A stretch of DNA of 64,000 nt from Gottfriedia acidiceleris (lineage in GTDB: Bacteria > Bacillota > Bacilli > Bacillales > Bacillaceae_G). The position numbers and the translations under genes are program-made. The DNA is taken from assembly GCF_004138285.1 (NCBI RefSeq), contig NZ_SCFN01000004.1, forward strand, positions 248,001 through 312,000, given 5' to 3'. Below are positions 26,853 through 35,200 of the stretch, piece by piece. Position 1 is the first letter of the stretch; each line of letters begins with the position of its first letter. The notes below the pieces were generated by a model. The model did not search any database. It saw only the letters and a list, made by a program, of their open reading frames with translations, and had not been told where the DNA came from.

Positions 26853-27530
26853 TTAATACGTATGTAAATGTAATTGCTTTGAATCCCATTCTGCAAAGCA
26901 CACTTGTTTAAGTGATAAATTTGACTCAGAAAGTTTTTTATGTACCCACTTTTCGTCTTTTTTCAGCGAGTTAAGAGCTCTTTTAATTATTTTTCCATCA
27001 CTAATTACGACTATAGGTAAAAATTCTTTTTCCATTTGAATTTTTAAATCCTGTTTAGTAGGCGTATCGAAATTTGATTTCTTCAAGACACTAATCGTAC
27101 CGTCATTTTCTAAAATAGCATACGCAACTTCACTGACTGCAAAAGTATCCTTTGCTCTTAGTAATTGCATCAATTGATCAGTGTCCAAACGATTCCTTTT
27201 CAATTCTTTCCATTGAATTGCTCCGTGTTTTATAACAACTGAAGCATCACCTTCTAAGAACTTTCTAGCCCACATTGACTTTTGTGTTAAGACCTCAGTA
27301 ACAAATATTAATGCACCCCAAATAAAAATACTAAAAAGAATTTTTGGTAGATTTGCTTCTTTATCATATATTCCATCACCTAGTATATTTCCTAACACTA
27401 GTGAGGAAATCAAATCAAATGGCGTTATTTGCGTAATTTGTGTTTTCCCATTAATTTTAACGACAATAAAAAGAGCTATATATCCTAAAAACAACTCAGT
27501 AAACATTTCATGATAACTCATGTAATACAC
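26853..27530 (-). CDS. DUF421 membrane protein (YetF/YdfR family)
   Basis: A 225-residue protein with three N-terminal membrane segments (residues about 10-85) and a soluble C-terminal domain with the typical RNRLDTDQLMQLLRAKDTFAVSEVAYAILENDG segments of the family (split here as RNRLDTDQLMQLLRAKD, then SEVAYAILENDG). Members in Bacillus are linked to spore germination or membrane functions, but the biochemistry is unsettled. First gene of a pair with the DUF3189 gene. Confidence 0.85.
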   Translation of the reverse strand: MYYMSYHEMFTELFLGYIALFIVVKINGKTQITQITPFDLISSLVLGNILGDGIYDKEANLPKILFSIFIWGALIFVTEVLTQKSMWARKFLEGDASVVIKHGAIQWKELKRNRLDTDQLMQLLRAKDTFAVSEVAYAILENDGTISVLKKSNFDTPTKQDLKIQMEKEFLPIVVISDGKIIKRALNSLKKDEKWVHKKLSESNLSLKQVCFAEWDSKQLHLHTY

Positions 27531-27619
27531 TCCTAAATTTTTATTACCTATTAAATTTTCTTACTACTTTACTCTTTTTATACATAAAATTGGTATTTGA
27601 TCATCATTCTAATTAAATT

Positions 27620-28840
27620 TTAATTATCCATATAAAGATATGCGTCTGGATGAGAACCGACAGTAACTAGATCTTTTAATATTTTAGCTAATATATAACT
27701 ATAAACAGTTCCATTGCCACCATAGGCCATTAAAAAAAGGCAATTAGGATATTCATCGTATTGTCTAATCATTGGTAATCCAGAATGTGTTCCTCCAAAT
27801 GTACCAGTCCAATAATATTCTGGCTTAGCATCTTTATAATTAGGAAACAAATCTATTAAATTTTTTATAAGCTGGTCTTTTTTATGAAATAACATAGATT
27901 CACGTTTTTCTGGTATTATTGTAGGTTCGTCAAGTCCTCCGACAATTATTCTCCCATCAACTGTAGTCCGAAGATATAAATATGGTCTTGCCGTCTCCCA
28001 AATTAAACAATTTTCATACCATGCATTGTTATTCTCAATAAGGGGTTGGGTTGCAATCGCAAACGTTGAAGTTAAAACAGCATTTTTCTCACTTTTTACT
28101 TCTAAGGATTCATAGCCTCCAGCAAAAATAATTTTTTTTGCTCGAATCGTATGTTTATTTTTAGTAAATAATTGTACCCCTTCATCCGTACCAATAATCC
28201 GAGTTACCTCTGTATCCGAATACACCTTCAATCCTCGTTTCAGAGCATATAAAAGTAGGCCGTGTGCGTATTTATATGGATTTACTTCAGCATCATCCCC
28301 TGAATAAAGTGCAACTTCTTTCGAAAAATTAAACTTTTCTTCAATTTGCGATTTTGTAAATCGTTCAACATTGAAACCATTTTCTTTTAATGTTTTATAT
28401 TCCAAATCAATCATTTCTTTACCATCTAAATTACTAGCATAGTATAAACTTTTTCTTTTTATAAAATCAGGATTAATATCAATTGTTTTTGACACATCTT
28501 CAAGACCTTTAATTGCCTCTACACATAATTGATAATGACGGACAGCTTTTTCTTTTCCATATGAATTAATAAACGAATTTAAAGTTTTGTCATTTGAATA
28601 TTGTAAGAGCCCCGTGTTTCCACTAGTACTTCCCTGTACAACTTTTTTTCGTTTATCTAGTAATATAACTTTAGCTCCCGTTTGACTTAAGAAATATGCA
28701 CATAAACTTCCTGATTCACCACCCCCAACTATTACAAAATCACAATCTAGATCTTCATCGAGTGGTTTTATATTTTCAAGCTCGGGATGCGATTCAGTGT
28801 AAGTCGTTGGCCAATACAAGACTCCGCTCATACTTTTCAC
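27620..28840 (-). CDS. FAD-dependent oxidoreductase (DAO/glycine-oxidase family)
   Basis: A 406-residue flavoprotein with an N-terminal dinucleotide-binding motif VIVGGGESGSL (residues about 36-46), DKRKKVVQGSTSGNTGLLQ in the FAD-binding region, and the C-terminal PMIRQYDEYPNCLFLMAYGGNGTVY pattern in two parts (PMIRQYDEYPN, then LMAYGGNGTVY). It probably oxidises an amine or amino acid; the substrate is unknown. It lacks the C-terminal Rieske domain seen in some relatives. Start GTG at 28840, after AAAGGAG. It follows the phaC terminator, so it is a separate unit. Confidence 0.85.
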   Translation of the reverse strand: MKSMSGVLYWPTTYTESHPELENIKPLDEDLDCDFVIVGGGESGSLCAYFLSQTGAKVILLDKRKKVVQGSTSGNTGLLQYSNDKTLNSFINSYGKEKAVRHYQLCVEAIKGLEDVSKTIDINPDFIKRKSLYYASNLDGKEMIDLEYKTLKENGFNVERFTKSQIEEKFNFSKEVALYSGDDAEVNPYKYAHGLLLYALKRGLKVYSDTEVTRIIGTDEGVQLFTKNKHTIRAKKIIFAGGYESLEVKSEKNAVLTSTFAIATQPLIENNNAWYENCLIWETARPYLYLRTTVDGRIIVGGLDEPTIIPEKRESMLFHKKDQLIKNLIDLFPNYKDAKPEYYWTGTFGGTHSGLPMIRQYDEYPNCLFLMAYGGNGTVYSYILAKILKDLVTVGSHPDAYLYMDN

Positions 28841-28892
28841 GTCTATTCTCCTTTCTACAGATTATATTTAAGGTAGTTTTTGTCAGTTGAAT

Positions 28893-28928
28893 AAAAAAAA
28901 TCCCACTTTTTTAAAAGTGAGATTTTTT
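28893..28928 (-). terminator. phaRBC terminator
   Basis: AAAATC-CCACTTTT pairs with AAAAGTG-AGATTTT, with A/T runs on both sides. It lies about 50 bases after the phaC stop codon. Confidence 0.85.
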
Positions 28929-28981
28929 AACGTAATATAAAAAATTTTAAATACGATAGGATTTCTAGAAATCTACTGAAA

Positions 28982-30061
28982 TTATGATCTTTCAGCTAAC
29001 CATTTACCAATTGTTGGATATGTCGTTTTTAATGAGACAGGTCCAAACATGATTGATACATGGCCCGATGGAATCGAAACATACTGCTTATCTACGCTAG
29101 AAATATGCTCATTTAATGCTTCAACTTGGCAAGGCATCGCAATATGGTCTTTCGTAGCAGAAATATTTAAAACATTAGCTTTAATGTTAGAAACATCTAC
29201 TTTTCTTCCTCTAATTTCTAAGTCACCGCTTAATAATTTATTTTGCTGGTAAAACTCTCTGATCCATTGGCGATATGCTTCACCTGGGAATGGAATACCA
29301 TCTGTAACCCATTTTTGCATTAACTGCCACGATTTAATAAATTTTGTATTATCAGAGCGATCCAATAATGTTACATAAGGCCCAACAAAATTAGTAACTG
29401 GTTTTAACATTTTGTTACCAAAATCGATCATTTCAGGAGGAATATTCCCTAATGTATCAACAGCTTTATCAAGTGCAAAGTATTTTTCATTTAAAAATGC
29501 ACCATATAATCCAGTATCTGAAAAATCGAATGGACTAGTTACAAAAATTAAGTTTTTAATTGGTGCATTTTCATAAAGTGATGCATAAATACTTGTTAAA
29601 GTACCACCCATACAATATCCTAACATTGATAATTCTTTTGCACCTGAAAAACGAAGAACCTTATTTACCGCTTTTGCAATATAGTCATGAATAATATCGT
29701 CAAATTTCAAATGACGATCTTCATGACCAAAAGTTCCCCAATCTAATAAATAAACATCAAATCCTTCATTAACAAGATACTCAACAAAAGAGTTCCCCTT
29801 TGTTAAATCAAGAATATACGGTTTATTAATTAAAGCATAGATAAGAAGGATTGGAGTCTTTTTTACCTTTTTTGTCGTTGGAATATAATGATATAATTTA
29901 CTTTTATTTTTAGTCCAAATCACTTCTTTAGGAGATTGCCCTACTAAAGGTTCTCCCTCTTTTATAAGAATATCTGCAGTTTTCTTTAATCTTTTGTATG
30001 ATTCTTTTAATCCGCTCGGAAGCGATTCCGTAGCTTCTTCTAACATTTGTGAATTAAACAC
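28982..30061 (-). CDS. phaC: PhaC, class IV polyhydroxyalkanoate synthase catalytic subunit
   Basis: A 359-residue alpha/beta-hydrolase-fold polymerase. The lipase-like box GYCMGG carries catalytic C150; the aspartate is in SATKDHIAMP and the histidine in SGHVSIMFG near the C-terminus. Its length and its pairing with phaR define class IV, found in Bacillus. It polymerises (R)-3-hydroxyacyl-CoA into PHA on granules. Last gene of phaR-phaB-phaC. Confidence 0.96.
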   Translation of the reverse strand: MFNSQMLEEATESLPSGLKESYKRLKKTADILIKEGEPLVGQSPKEVIWTKNKSKLYHYIPTTKKVKKTPILLIYALINKPYILDLTKGNSFVEYLVNEGFDVYLLDWGTFGHEDRHLKFDDIIHDYIAKAVNKVLRFSGAKELSMLGYCMGGTLTSIYASLYENAPIKNLIFVTSPFDFSDTGLYGAFLNEKYFALDKAVDTLGNIPPEMIDFGNKMLKPVTNFVGPYVTLLDRSDNTKFIKSWQLMQKWVTDGIPFPGEAYRQWIREFYQQNKLLSGDLEIRGRKVDVSNIKANVLNISATKDHIAMPCQVEALNEHISSVDKQYVSIPSGHVSIMFGPVSLKTTYPTIGKWLAERS

Positions 30062-30109
30062 ACTTTTCCCCCCTTTTGATCTTAAAAAAAGGTCATCTAC
30101 AAGTAAGAC

Positions 30110-30856
30110 TTAAACGTAAAGTCCGCCATTTACATTAATCTGTTGACCAGTAATGTACTCTCCACCTTCACATAAGTAAACAACAGCTTTAGCAATCTCT
30201 TCTACAGTACCAAATCTTCTTTTTGGTATTCTTGATTTAATTTGCTCTTTTACATTTTCTGGAATTTCGTTTACCATGTCAGTTTCAATAAATCCTGGAC
30301 ATACAGAATTTACTGTAACGTTTGTTTTTGCTAATTCAAGTGCTAAAGATTTAGTAAATCCAATCATACCAGCTTTTGCAGCAGAATAGTTTGTTTGGCC
30401 GAATCCGCCTGCCTGACCAATAACTGATGAAATATTAACGATACGAGCGTTATCAGATTCAAGTAGATGTGGTAAAGCAGAATTACATGTGTTATAAACA
30501 CTGCTTAAATTCACATCAATAACCTCATGCCAATCTTCTGCACTTAGTTTTTTGAAACTACGGTCTCTAGTAATACCAGCATTATTAACAATAATGTCTA
30601 ATCGTCCAAAATGCTCAACCGTACGATCAATTAATGCTTTCGCTTGATCTAATTCAGCAACATTAGCTTGCACTGCTAACGCTTCATAACCATTTTCAAA
30701 AAGTTCATCTACCACTGCTTTTGCGTGTGCTTCACTATTATTATAATTGATTACAACTTTTGCGCCTTTCTCTGCTAAAGCAAGTGCTATACCTTTTCCA
30801 ATCCCTTTTGCTCCACCTGTTACGATCGCTACACGATTTACTAAATCCATTATCAT
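30110..30856 (-). CDS. phaB: PhaB, acetoacetyl-CoA reductase
   Basis: A 248-residue short-chain dehydrogenase with the cofactor motif TGGAKGIGKG (residues 13-22), NNAGITRD near 90, and the catalytic NISSVIG serine and YSAAK tyrosine/lysine. It reduces acetoacetyl-CoA to (R)-3-hydroxybutyryl-CoA, the PHA monomer. The sequence also resembles FabG, but its position between phaR and phaC settles the role. The start is MIM or MDL; RBS AAGGAGAAATGATA. Confidence 0.93.
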   Translation of the reverse strand: MIMDLVNRVAIVTGGAKGIGKGIALALAEKGAKVVINYNNSEAHAKAVVDELFENGYEALAVQANVAELDQAKALIDRTVEHFGRLDIIVNNAGITRDRSFKKLSAEDWHEVIDVNLSSVYNTCNSALPHLLESDNARIVNISSVIGQAGGFGQTNYSAAKAGMIGFTKSLALELAKTNVTVNSVCPGFIETDMVNEIPENVKEQIKSRIPKRRFGTVEEIAKAVVYLCEGGEYITGQQINVNGGLYV

Positions 30857-30874
30857 TTCTCCTTTTTTAACTAA

Positions 30875-31387
30875 TTATTGTTTTGTTGGTTGTTTAGTAG
30901 TTAATTGTTGTAAAAGTTGTTCAATGTTAGCCATTGAAGACTTTAGTTGTTCAATGTTTTCCATTGAAGACTTTAATTCACTAACTTGTTGATGAATTGA
31001 TTTGGTTTCAGCTTTCAATTTTGTAAGTTCTCGTTTAACTGTCACAATGTCTAACTCTTTTTTCAATGTTGCTACATCTAACTCAGGTTGGGAATCTAAA
31101 AATAATTGATCTTCTAATGTATCTACTTTCGATTCTAAATTAATCACTAAGCTAGCTACATTTGCGATATCATCTTTAGAAGCAATATTTGAAGCCTCTA
31201 AGAAGGTTTTTGATTGATCATTCAATATCTTTTTACAGAATAGATTAAAATCTATTACAGAACCCATCCACTCGGAAAATTCTTCTTTCTGAACATATTC
31301 GTTCATCATTTTTCCAAAGTATTTTTCATTTACATCATACATTTGCTTCCACATTTTCAATGGATCTGAATAATTTTGCTCTGACAT
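30875..31387 (-). CDS. phaR: PhaR, class IV PHA synthase accessory subunit
   Basis: The essential partner of PhaC in class IV synthases. The start is the ATG at 31387 (MSEQNYSDPLKMWKQMYD), with GAGGGGGA upstream; the open frame extends to 31498 but without a ribosome binding site. About 170 residues, helical, with a coiled-coil C-terminal half. Two tandem 30-base units (30915-30944 and 30945-30974) encode a repeated QLKSSMxNIE decapeptide. First gene of the phaRBC operon, divergent from phaQ. Confidence 0.92.
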   Translation of the reverse strand: MSEQNYSDPLKMWKQMYDVNEKYFGKMMNEYVQKEEFSEWMGSVIDFNLFCKKILNDQSKTFLEASNIASKDDIANVASLVINLESKVDTLEDQLFLDSQPELDVATLKKELDIVTVKRELTKLKAETKSIHQQVSELKSSMENIEQLKSSMANIEQLLQQLTTKQPTKQ

Positions 31388-31410
31388 GTTAATCCCCCTC
31401 ACTACTTTTA

Positions 31411-31440
31411 AGTATAGAAAACAAGCTAACGACAAAACAA
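31411..31440 (-). promoter_or_regulatory. phaRBC promoter
   Basis: On the minus strand -35 TTGTTT (31440-31435), an 18-base spacer and -10 TATACT (31416-31411), placed 24 bases upstream of the phaR start. Farther upstream an imperfect inverted repeat TTTCTACA-TCTCG-TGTCGAAA lies near 31459-31480 and might be an operator. Confidence 0.5.
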
Positions 31441-31513
31441 TCCAATGTTTTCGCGATATTTCTACATCTCGTGTCGAAATTTGTTTTTTAATATTCATTA
31501 TATTTAAAATACA

Positions 31514-31546
31514 TTGACAATAAATTTAACTAAGTGTAAATTACAC
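31514..31546 (+). promoter_or_regulatory. phaQ promoter with palindromic operator
   Basis: A strong sigma-A promoter: TTGACA (31514-31519), 17-base spacer, TAAATT (31537-31542). The perfect 13-base palindrome GTGTAAATTACAC (31534-31546) covers the -10 box. This is where a repressor would block transcription, and PhaQ, a PadR-type regulator encoded immediately downstream, is the obvious candidate (inference). Confidence 0.65.
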
Positions 31547-31595
31547 CTAAGGGATGATGATTCCATTACTACGATATAGGGGGGAACATAACTTT

Positions 31596-32015
31596 ATGAC
31601 AACAAATGAAAAGGAAACAAGTAAAAAAAATAAACACGATACTTCCGAATCGATCACATTGCCTAAAAACTTCTTAGTTCCCTTTCTACTTCTTAGCCTT
31701 AAGCAATGGAATATGCATGGCTATAAATTAATGCAAGTATTATTTGATTTAGGTTTTACTACGCTTGATTCAAGTAATGTTTATCGGATTCTAAGACAAC
31801 TTGAAAAAGAAAGTTATATTAAATCTAGTTGGGAATATGGAATGGAAGGTCCGGCAAAGCGAATTTACTCAATTACAGATGCCGGAGAGGAATATCTAAA
31901 AACTTGTCATAATTCATTTACTCAATATAATCAGATGCTCCAAACATTTTTTTCGATTTACACAAATTCATTCTTTCCATTTAGCAACTCTGATCAAAGT
32001 TTTAAAGATGATTGA
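31596..32015 (+). CDS. phaQ: PhaQ, PadR-family repressor of PHA genes
   Basis: About 139 residues with a PadR winged helix: LLLSLKQWNMHGYKLMQVLFDLGF, then TLDSSNVYRILRQLEKESYI, and the wing GPAKRIYSITDAG (residues about 30-105). In B. megaterium PhaQ represses phaQP and senses PHA. The start ATG at 31596 is chosen over the upstream ATG at 31554 because AGGGGGGAA precedes it by about ten bases. Followed by phaP after 47 bases. Confidence 0.88.
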   Translation: MTTNEKETSKKNKHDTSESITLPKNFLVPFLLLSLKQWNMHGYKLMQVLFDLGFTTLDSSNVYRILRQLEKESYIKSSWEYGMEGPAKRIYSITDAGEEYLKTCHNSFTQYNQMLQTFFSIYTNSFFPFSNSDQSFKDD

Positions 32016-32062
32016 AATTGCAGCAATGCATTCAATAATAAATTTTTTTGGAGGAAACACTA

Positions 32063-32572
32063 ATGACTGAAAAAACAATCGAATTACAAACTGAACTTGC
32101 AGCTGAGAATTTTCAAAAAATGCTTCAATATTTGTTAGACAATCAATTACAAATTCAACAATGGACAGAGTCTTTATTTCAAGAACAAGCAAAACAATGG
32201 AAAACGTTAAATGAGCAAGTACAAGTACAACAACAAGAGTCTTACGAGCAGTTCCAAGAAATGATTAAGTTATTAAATGAAATTAAGCCTACAATTAATC
32301 AAGAGACTTATGAAAAAACTTGGAAAAAATTATTTGATCAGTTTGCTCCATTCCAGTCTTTATGGACAAATATGAATCAAAACCCATATCAATCGTTTTT
32401 TCAAGCTATGAGTACATTTTCAAATCAACAACAACAATTTTTTCAACAATTTTTTAAACAACCATTAAATAACACACCTTACACTGCTTGGACGAACATG
32501 TATCAACAGTTCCAAAAAACTCAAGAAGATTGGTTTAAAAACTTACAAGAATTCTCATTCACAAAACTATAA
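32063..32572 (+). CDS. phaP: PhaP, phasin (PHA granule surface protein)
   Basis: A helical, glutamine- and phenylalanine-rich protein of about 169 residues (runs such as FSNQQQQFFQQFFKQP), amphipathic, with no signal peptide: the properties of a Bacillus phasin coating PHA granules. The start is the ATG at 32063, after GGAGGAA; the TTG at 32048 in the same frame is part of the ribosome binding site. It lies between phaQ and phaJ on the same strand. Confidence 0.85.
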   Translation: MTEKTIELQTELAAENFQKMLQYLLDNQLQIQQWTESLFQEQAKQWKTLNEQVQVQQQESYEQFQEMIKLLNEIKPTINQETYEKTWKKLFDQFAPFQSLWTNMNQNPYQSFFQAMSTFSNQQQQFFQQFFKQPLNNTPYTAWTNMYQQFQKTQEDWFKNLQEFSFTKL

Positions 32573-32633
32573 TCAATATTTAACCAATTCTCTTGATTAG
32601 CTAGGCATTTCATCAAGGAGAGGATGAAACAAA

Positions 32634-33077
32634 ATGAATGTTTTCGAAAGTGCAAGACATGTACAGGAAGTTCATTTTGACTCCATTTCAGTTGGTGACG
32701 AAGCTACTCTTGAAATTAAAATTACTGCAGAGTTAATTGAACAATTTGCTGCAATTTCAACAGATGTAAATCCAATTCACTTATTAGATGATTTTGCAAA
32801 AGAAAGCATCTTTAAAGAAAGAATTGCACATGGCATGTTGATTTGCAGCTTTATTTCCTCAGTACTAGGTACTAAACTACCCGGCAAAAACACCATCTAC
32901 CTATCTCAAGAAGTATTTTTCAAAGCACCAGTAAAAATTAATGACACAATTAAAGTGATCGTCAGTGTTGTACGTAAAAGAGATGATAAAAAATTATTAA
33001 CACTTCAAACAAATGTATATAATCAAGAAAATGTACTTGTCGTTGAAGGCTCAGCGTTGGTTAAAAAGTTAACATAA
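32634..33077 (+). CDS. phaJ: PhaJ, (R)-specific enoyl-CoA hydratase
   Basis: A 147-residue hot-dog-fold MaoC-type hydratase. The hydratase-2 motif is TDVNPIHLLDDFA with catalytic D44 and H49, followed by AHGMLICSFIS. It hydrates enoyl-CoA from beta-oxidation to (R)-3-hydroxyacyl-CoA, feeding PHA synthesis. Third gene after phaQ and phaP; GGAGAGGATG precedes the start. Confidence 0.92.
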   Translation: MNVFESARHVQEVHFDSISVGDEATLEIKITAELIEQFAAISTDVNPIHLLDDFAKESIFKERIAHGMLICSFISSVLGTKLPGKNTIYLSQEVFFKAPVKINDTIKVIVSVVRKRDDKKLLTLQTNVYNQENVLVVEGSALVKKLT

Positions 33078-33167
33078 CCCTAATATGACTGTATTTACCA
33101 AGCATGAGAAAATCCTAAATGTAAAAAATAGAATTGTAAGCTATTACTTACAGAAAGGGAGATAATC

Positions 33168-33356
33168 ATGACTAGAAACAATAAATTATTAGTTCCAGGT
33201 GTAGAACAAGCACTTGATCAATTTAAATACGAAATCGCTAACGAATTTGGTGTAACTTTAGGATCCGATACAACTGCACGTTCAAACGGTTCAGTTGGTG
33301 GCGAAATCACTAAACGTTTAATTGCTCAAGCGCAAAGTCATTTAAAGGGTCTTTGA
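33168..33356 (+). CDS. Alpha/beta-type small acid-soluble spore protein
   Basis: 62 residues with both SASP signatures: [10 protein letters not shown], containing the germination protease site (E-IA), and [13 protein letters not shown] near the C-terminus. It coats and protects spore DNA. Expected to be transcribed in the forespore by sigma-G. AAGGGAGA precedes the ATG. Monocistronic. Confidence 0.96.
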   Translation: MTRNNKLLVPGVEQALDQFKYEIANEFGVTLGSDTTARSNGSVGGEITKRLIAQAQSHLKGL

Positions 33357-33464
33357 TTGAAGTAACAACAAACTATATAACATGGCTTAATATAGGGGGG
33401 AGATTTGATTCTTCCCTTTTTATTTTTAATTTTTTTGGAAGAAAATAGCATTTTTATCTTAACT

Positions 33465-33500
33465 AGTTGTATAGACAAGTTAAAACTTTTAGGTTAATAT
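33465..33500 (+). promoter_or_regulatory. GlcNAc transporter promoter with NagR/DasR-type operator
   Basis: AGTTGTATAGACAAGT (33465-33480) matches the nagA operator at 14 of 16 positions and embeds the -35 TAGACA (33472-33477). A 17-base spacer leads to the -10 TAATAT (33495-33500). The promoter-operator layout is the same as at nagAB. Confidence 0.78.
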
Positions 33501-33514
33501 TGAAAGCGTAATCA
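33501..33514 (+). promoter_or_regulatory. cre site (CcpA operator)
   Basis: TGAAAGCGTAATCA matches the catabolite-responsive element consensus TGWNANCGNTNWCA at 13 of 14 positions. It lies immediately after the -10 box, across the expected transcription start, a position that gives repression by CcpA when glucose is present. Confidence 0.65.
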
Positions 33515-33542
33515 TTATAATAATTTTCGGAGGGAAAATAAT

Positions 33543-34907
33543 ATGCTTAGTTTCTTACAACGTATTGGTAAAGCATTAATGCTTCCAATCGCTGTCCTTC
33601 CAGCTGCAGGACTTTTACTGCGCTTTGGACAACCAGATCTACTAGACATTCCGTTTATGGCGGCTGCTGGTAATGCAATTTTCTCTAATCTTCCATTAAT
33701 CTTTGCAATCGGTGTTGCAATCGGTATTTCAAAGGATGGAAATGGAGCCGCTGGTCTTGCAGGTGCAATCGGTTACTTCGTATTAACTGCAGGAACAACT
33801 ACGATAAATAAAGATATTAATATGGCTGCCCTTGGTGGTATTATTACAGGGGTTGTAGCTGGTCTTCTTTACAACCGTTTCAGTGGTATTAAATTACCTG
33901 AATGGTTAGGATTCTTTAGTGGACGACGATTCGTTCCAATTATAACGTCAGCTACTATGCTTGTATTAGCAGGAATATTTGGTTATGTATGGCCAACAAT
34001 TCAAGATGCAATTAACTCAGTTGGTAACTGGATTATTGATATCGGTCCAATCGGAGCTGCAGTATTCGGTTTCTTAAACCGTATTTTAATCCCATTAGGA
34101 TTACATCACGTATTAAATACAATTTTCTGGTTCAACTTAGGTGACTTTACTGATGCTGCTGGTAAATTAGTTCACGGTGACTTAAACAGATTCTTCGCTG
34201 GTGACAAATCTGCTGGTGCATTCATGACTGGTTTCTTCCCAATTATGATGTTTGGTCTTCCAGCTGCTGCATTTGCAATGATCGCTGCTGCAAAACCAGA
34301 AAGACGTAAAACTGTAGCAGGTATGTTTATTGGTCTTGCTTTAACATCTTTCTTAACAGGTATTACTGAACCAATCGAATTTGCATTCATGTTCATTGCT
34401 CCAGTACTTTATACTTTCCATGCAATCTTAACTGGTTTATCAATGGGTATCGTAAATGCTTTAGGAATTAAAGATGGCTTTACATTCTCAGCTGGTTTTA
34501 TGGACTACATTCTGAACTACAATATTGCAACTAAACCAATTCTGTTAATCCTAATCGGTTTAATCTTTGGAGTAATTTACTTTATCGTGTTCTACTTCGC
34601 AATTAAGAAATTTAATATTAAAACACCAGGTCGTGAAGACGAAGAAGTTGAAACTGATGAAGTAACAACTGAAATTGGTGATTCATTATACCTACAAGCT
34701 CTAGGTGGAAAAGAAAACTTAACAAATATTGATAACTGTACAACTCGTTTACGCTTACAAGTAAAAGATGCTTCTAAAGTAAATGAAGCACTTCTTAAAA
34801 AAGCAGGTGCTCGTGGAGTTATTAAATTAGACGATAAAAACGTACAAGTAGTTGTAGGTACAAACGTAGAGTTTGTTGCTGAAGACTTGAAAAAACAAGT
34901 TAAATAA
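33543..34907 (+). CDS. nagP: PTS EIICB transporter specific for N-acetylglucosamine (NagP/NagE type)
   Basis: A 454-residue membrane transporter that imports and phosphorylates GlcNAc. The IIC domain (residues about 1-370) has about ten membrane segments, with GLHHVLNTIFWFNLGDF and the substrate-site TEPIEF near 280, both typical of the GlcNAc branch and distinct from glucose PtsG. The IIB domain (about 375-454) carries the phosphorylated cysteine C399 in NCTTRLRL. There is no IIA domain, so it must borrow one. Matching operators link it to nagAB. Confidence 0.93.
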   Translation: MLSFLQRIGKALMLPIAVLPAAGLLLRFGQPDLLDIPFMAAAGNAIFSNLPLIFAIGVAIGISKDGNGAAGLAGAIGYFVLTAGTTTINKDINMAALGGIITGVVAGLLYNRFSGIKLPEWLGFFSGRRFVPIITSATMLVLAGIFGYVWPTIQDAINSVGNWIIDIGPIGAAVFGFLNRILIPLGLHHVLNTIFWFNLGDFTDAAGKLVHGDLNRFFAGDKSAGAFMTGFFPIMMFGLPAAAFAMIAAAKPERRKTVAGMFIGLALTSFLTGITEPIEFAFMFIAPVLYTFHAILTGLSMGIVNALGIKDGFTFSAGFMDYILNYNIATKPILLILIGLIFGVIYFIVFYFAIKKFNIKTPGREDEEVETDEVTTEIGDSLYLQALGGKENLTNIDNCTTRLRLQVKDASKVNEALLKKAGARGVIKLDDKNVQVVVGTNVEFVAEDLKKQVK

Positions 34908-34915
34908 TTGAAATT

Positions 34916-34945
34916 TAAAGCTTGTCCATATGGGCAAGCTTTTTT
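34916..34945 (+). terminator. nagP terminator
   Basis: Stem AAGCTTGTCC / GGGCAAGCTT with loop ATAT, then TTTTTT. Confidence 0.9.
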
Positions 34946-35200
34946 CATGCTTACTTTACTCAATTAAAGGATTCATGAGTTGTTGAAAAAGGTAATACTT
35001 GAAGGAAACATATTTATAATCGGTTTATAAGTAACTATATAAGCTAATACATGTATCTGACTTACTCATAAAGGGTCAGAAGTCGGTAAAAAGCAGATGT
35101 ATGACAGATCAAAATACCTATAATATAAAGGATGGAATATTACATTAAATGAATATTTCTTTAATAAAATAAACAAAGAGATTTAATTTACATAAAGTAG
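34946..35200. other. Intergenic region before the SDR gene
   Basis: It holds a lone TGTTGAAAAA word at 34980 reminiscent of the repeat-element ends, but no further similarity was found. No gene or strong promoter was recognised. Confidence 0.35.

Noticed and set aside
34980-35185. Possible fifth copy of the repeat element before the SDR gene
   Set aside because: TGTTGAAAAA occurs about 35 bases after a terminator and an ACATTAAATGAA-like word follows, but in the wrong orientation relative to element A, and there is no core.
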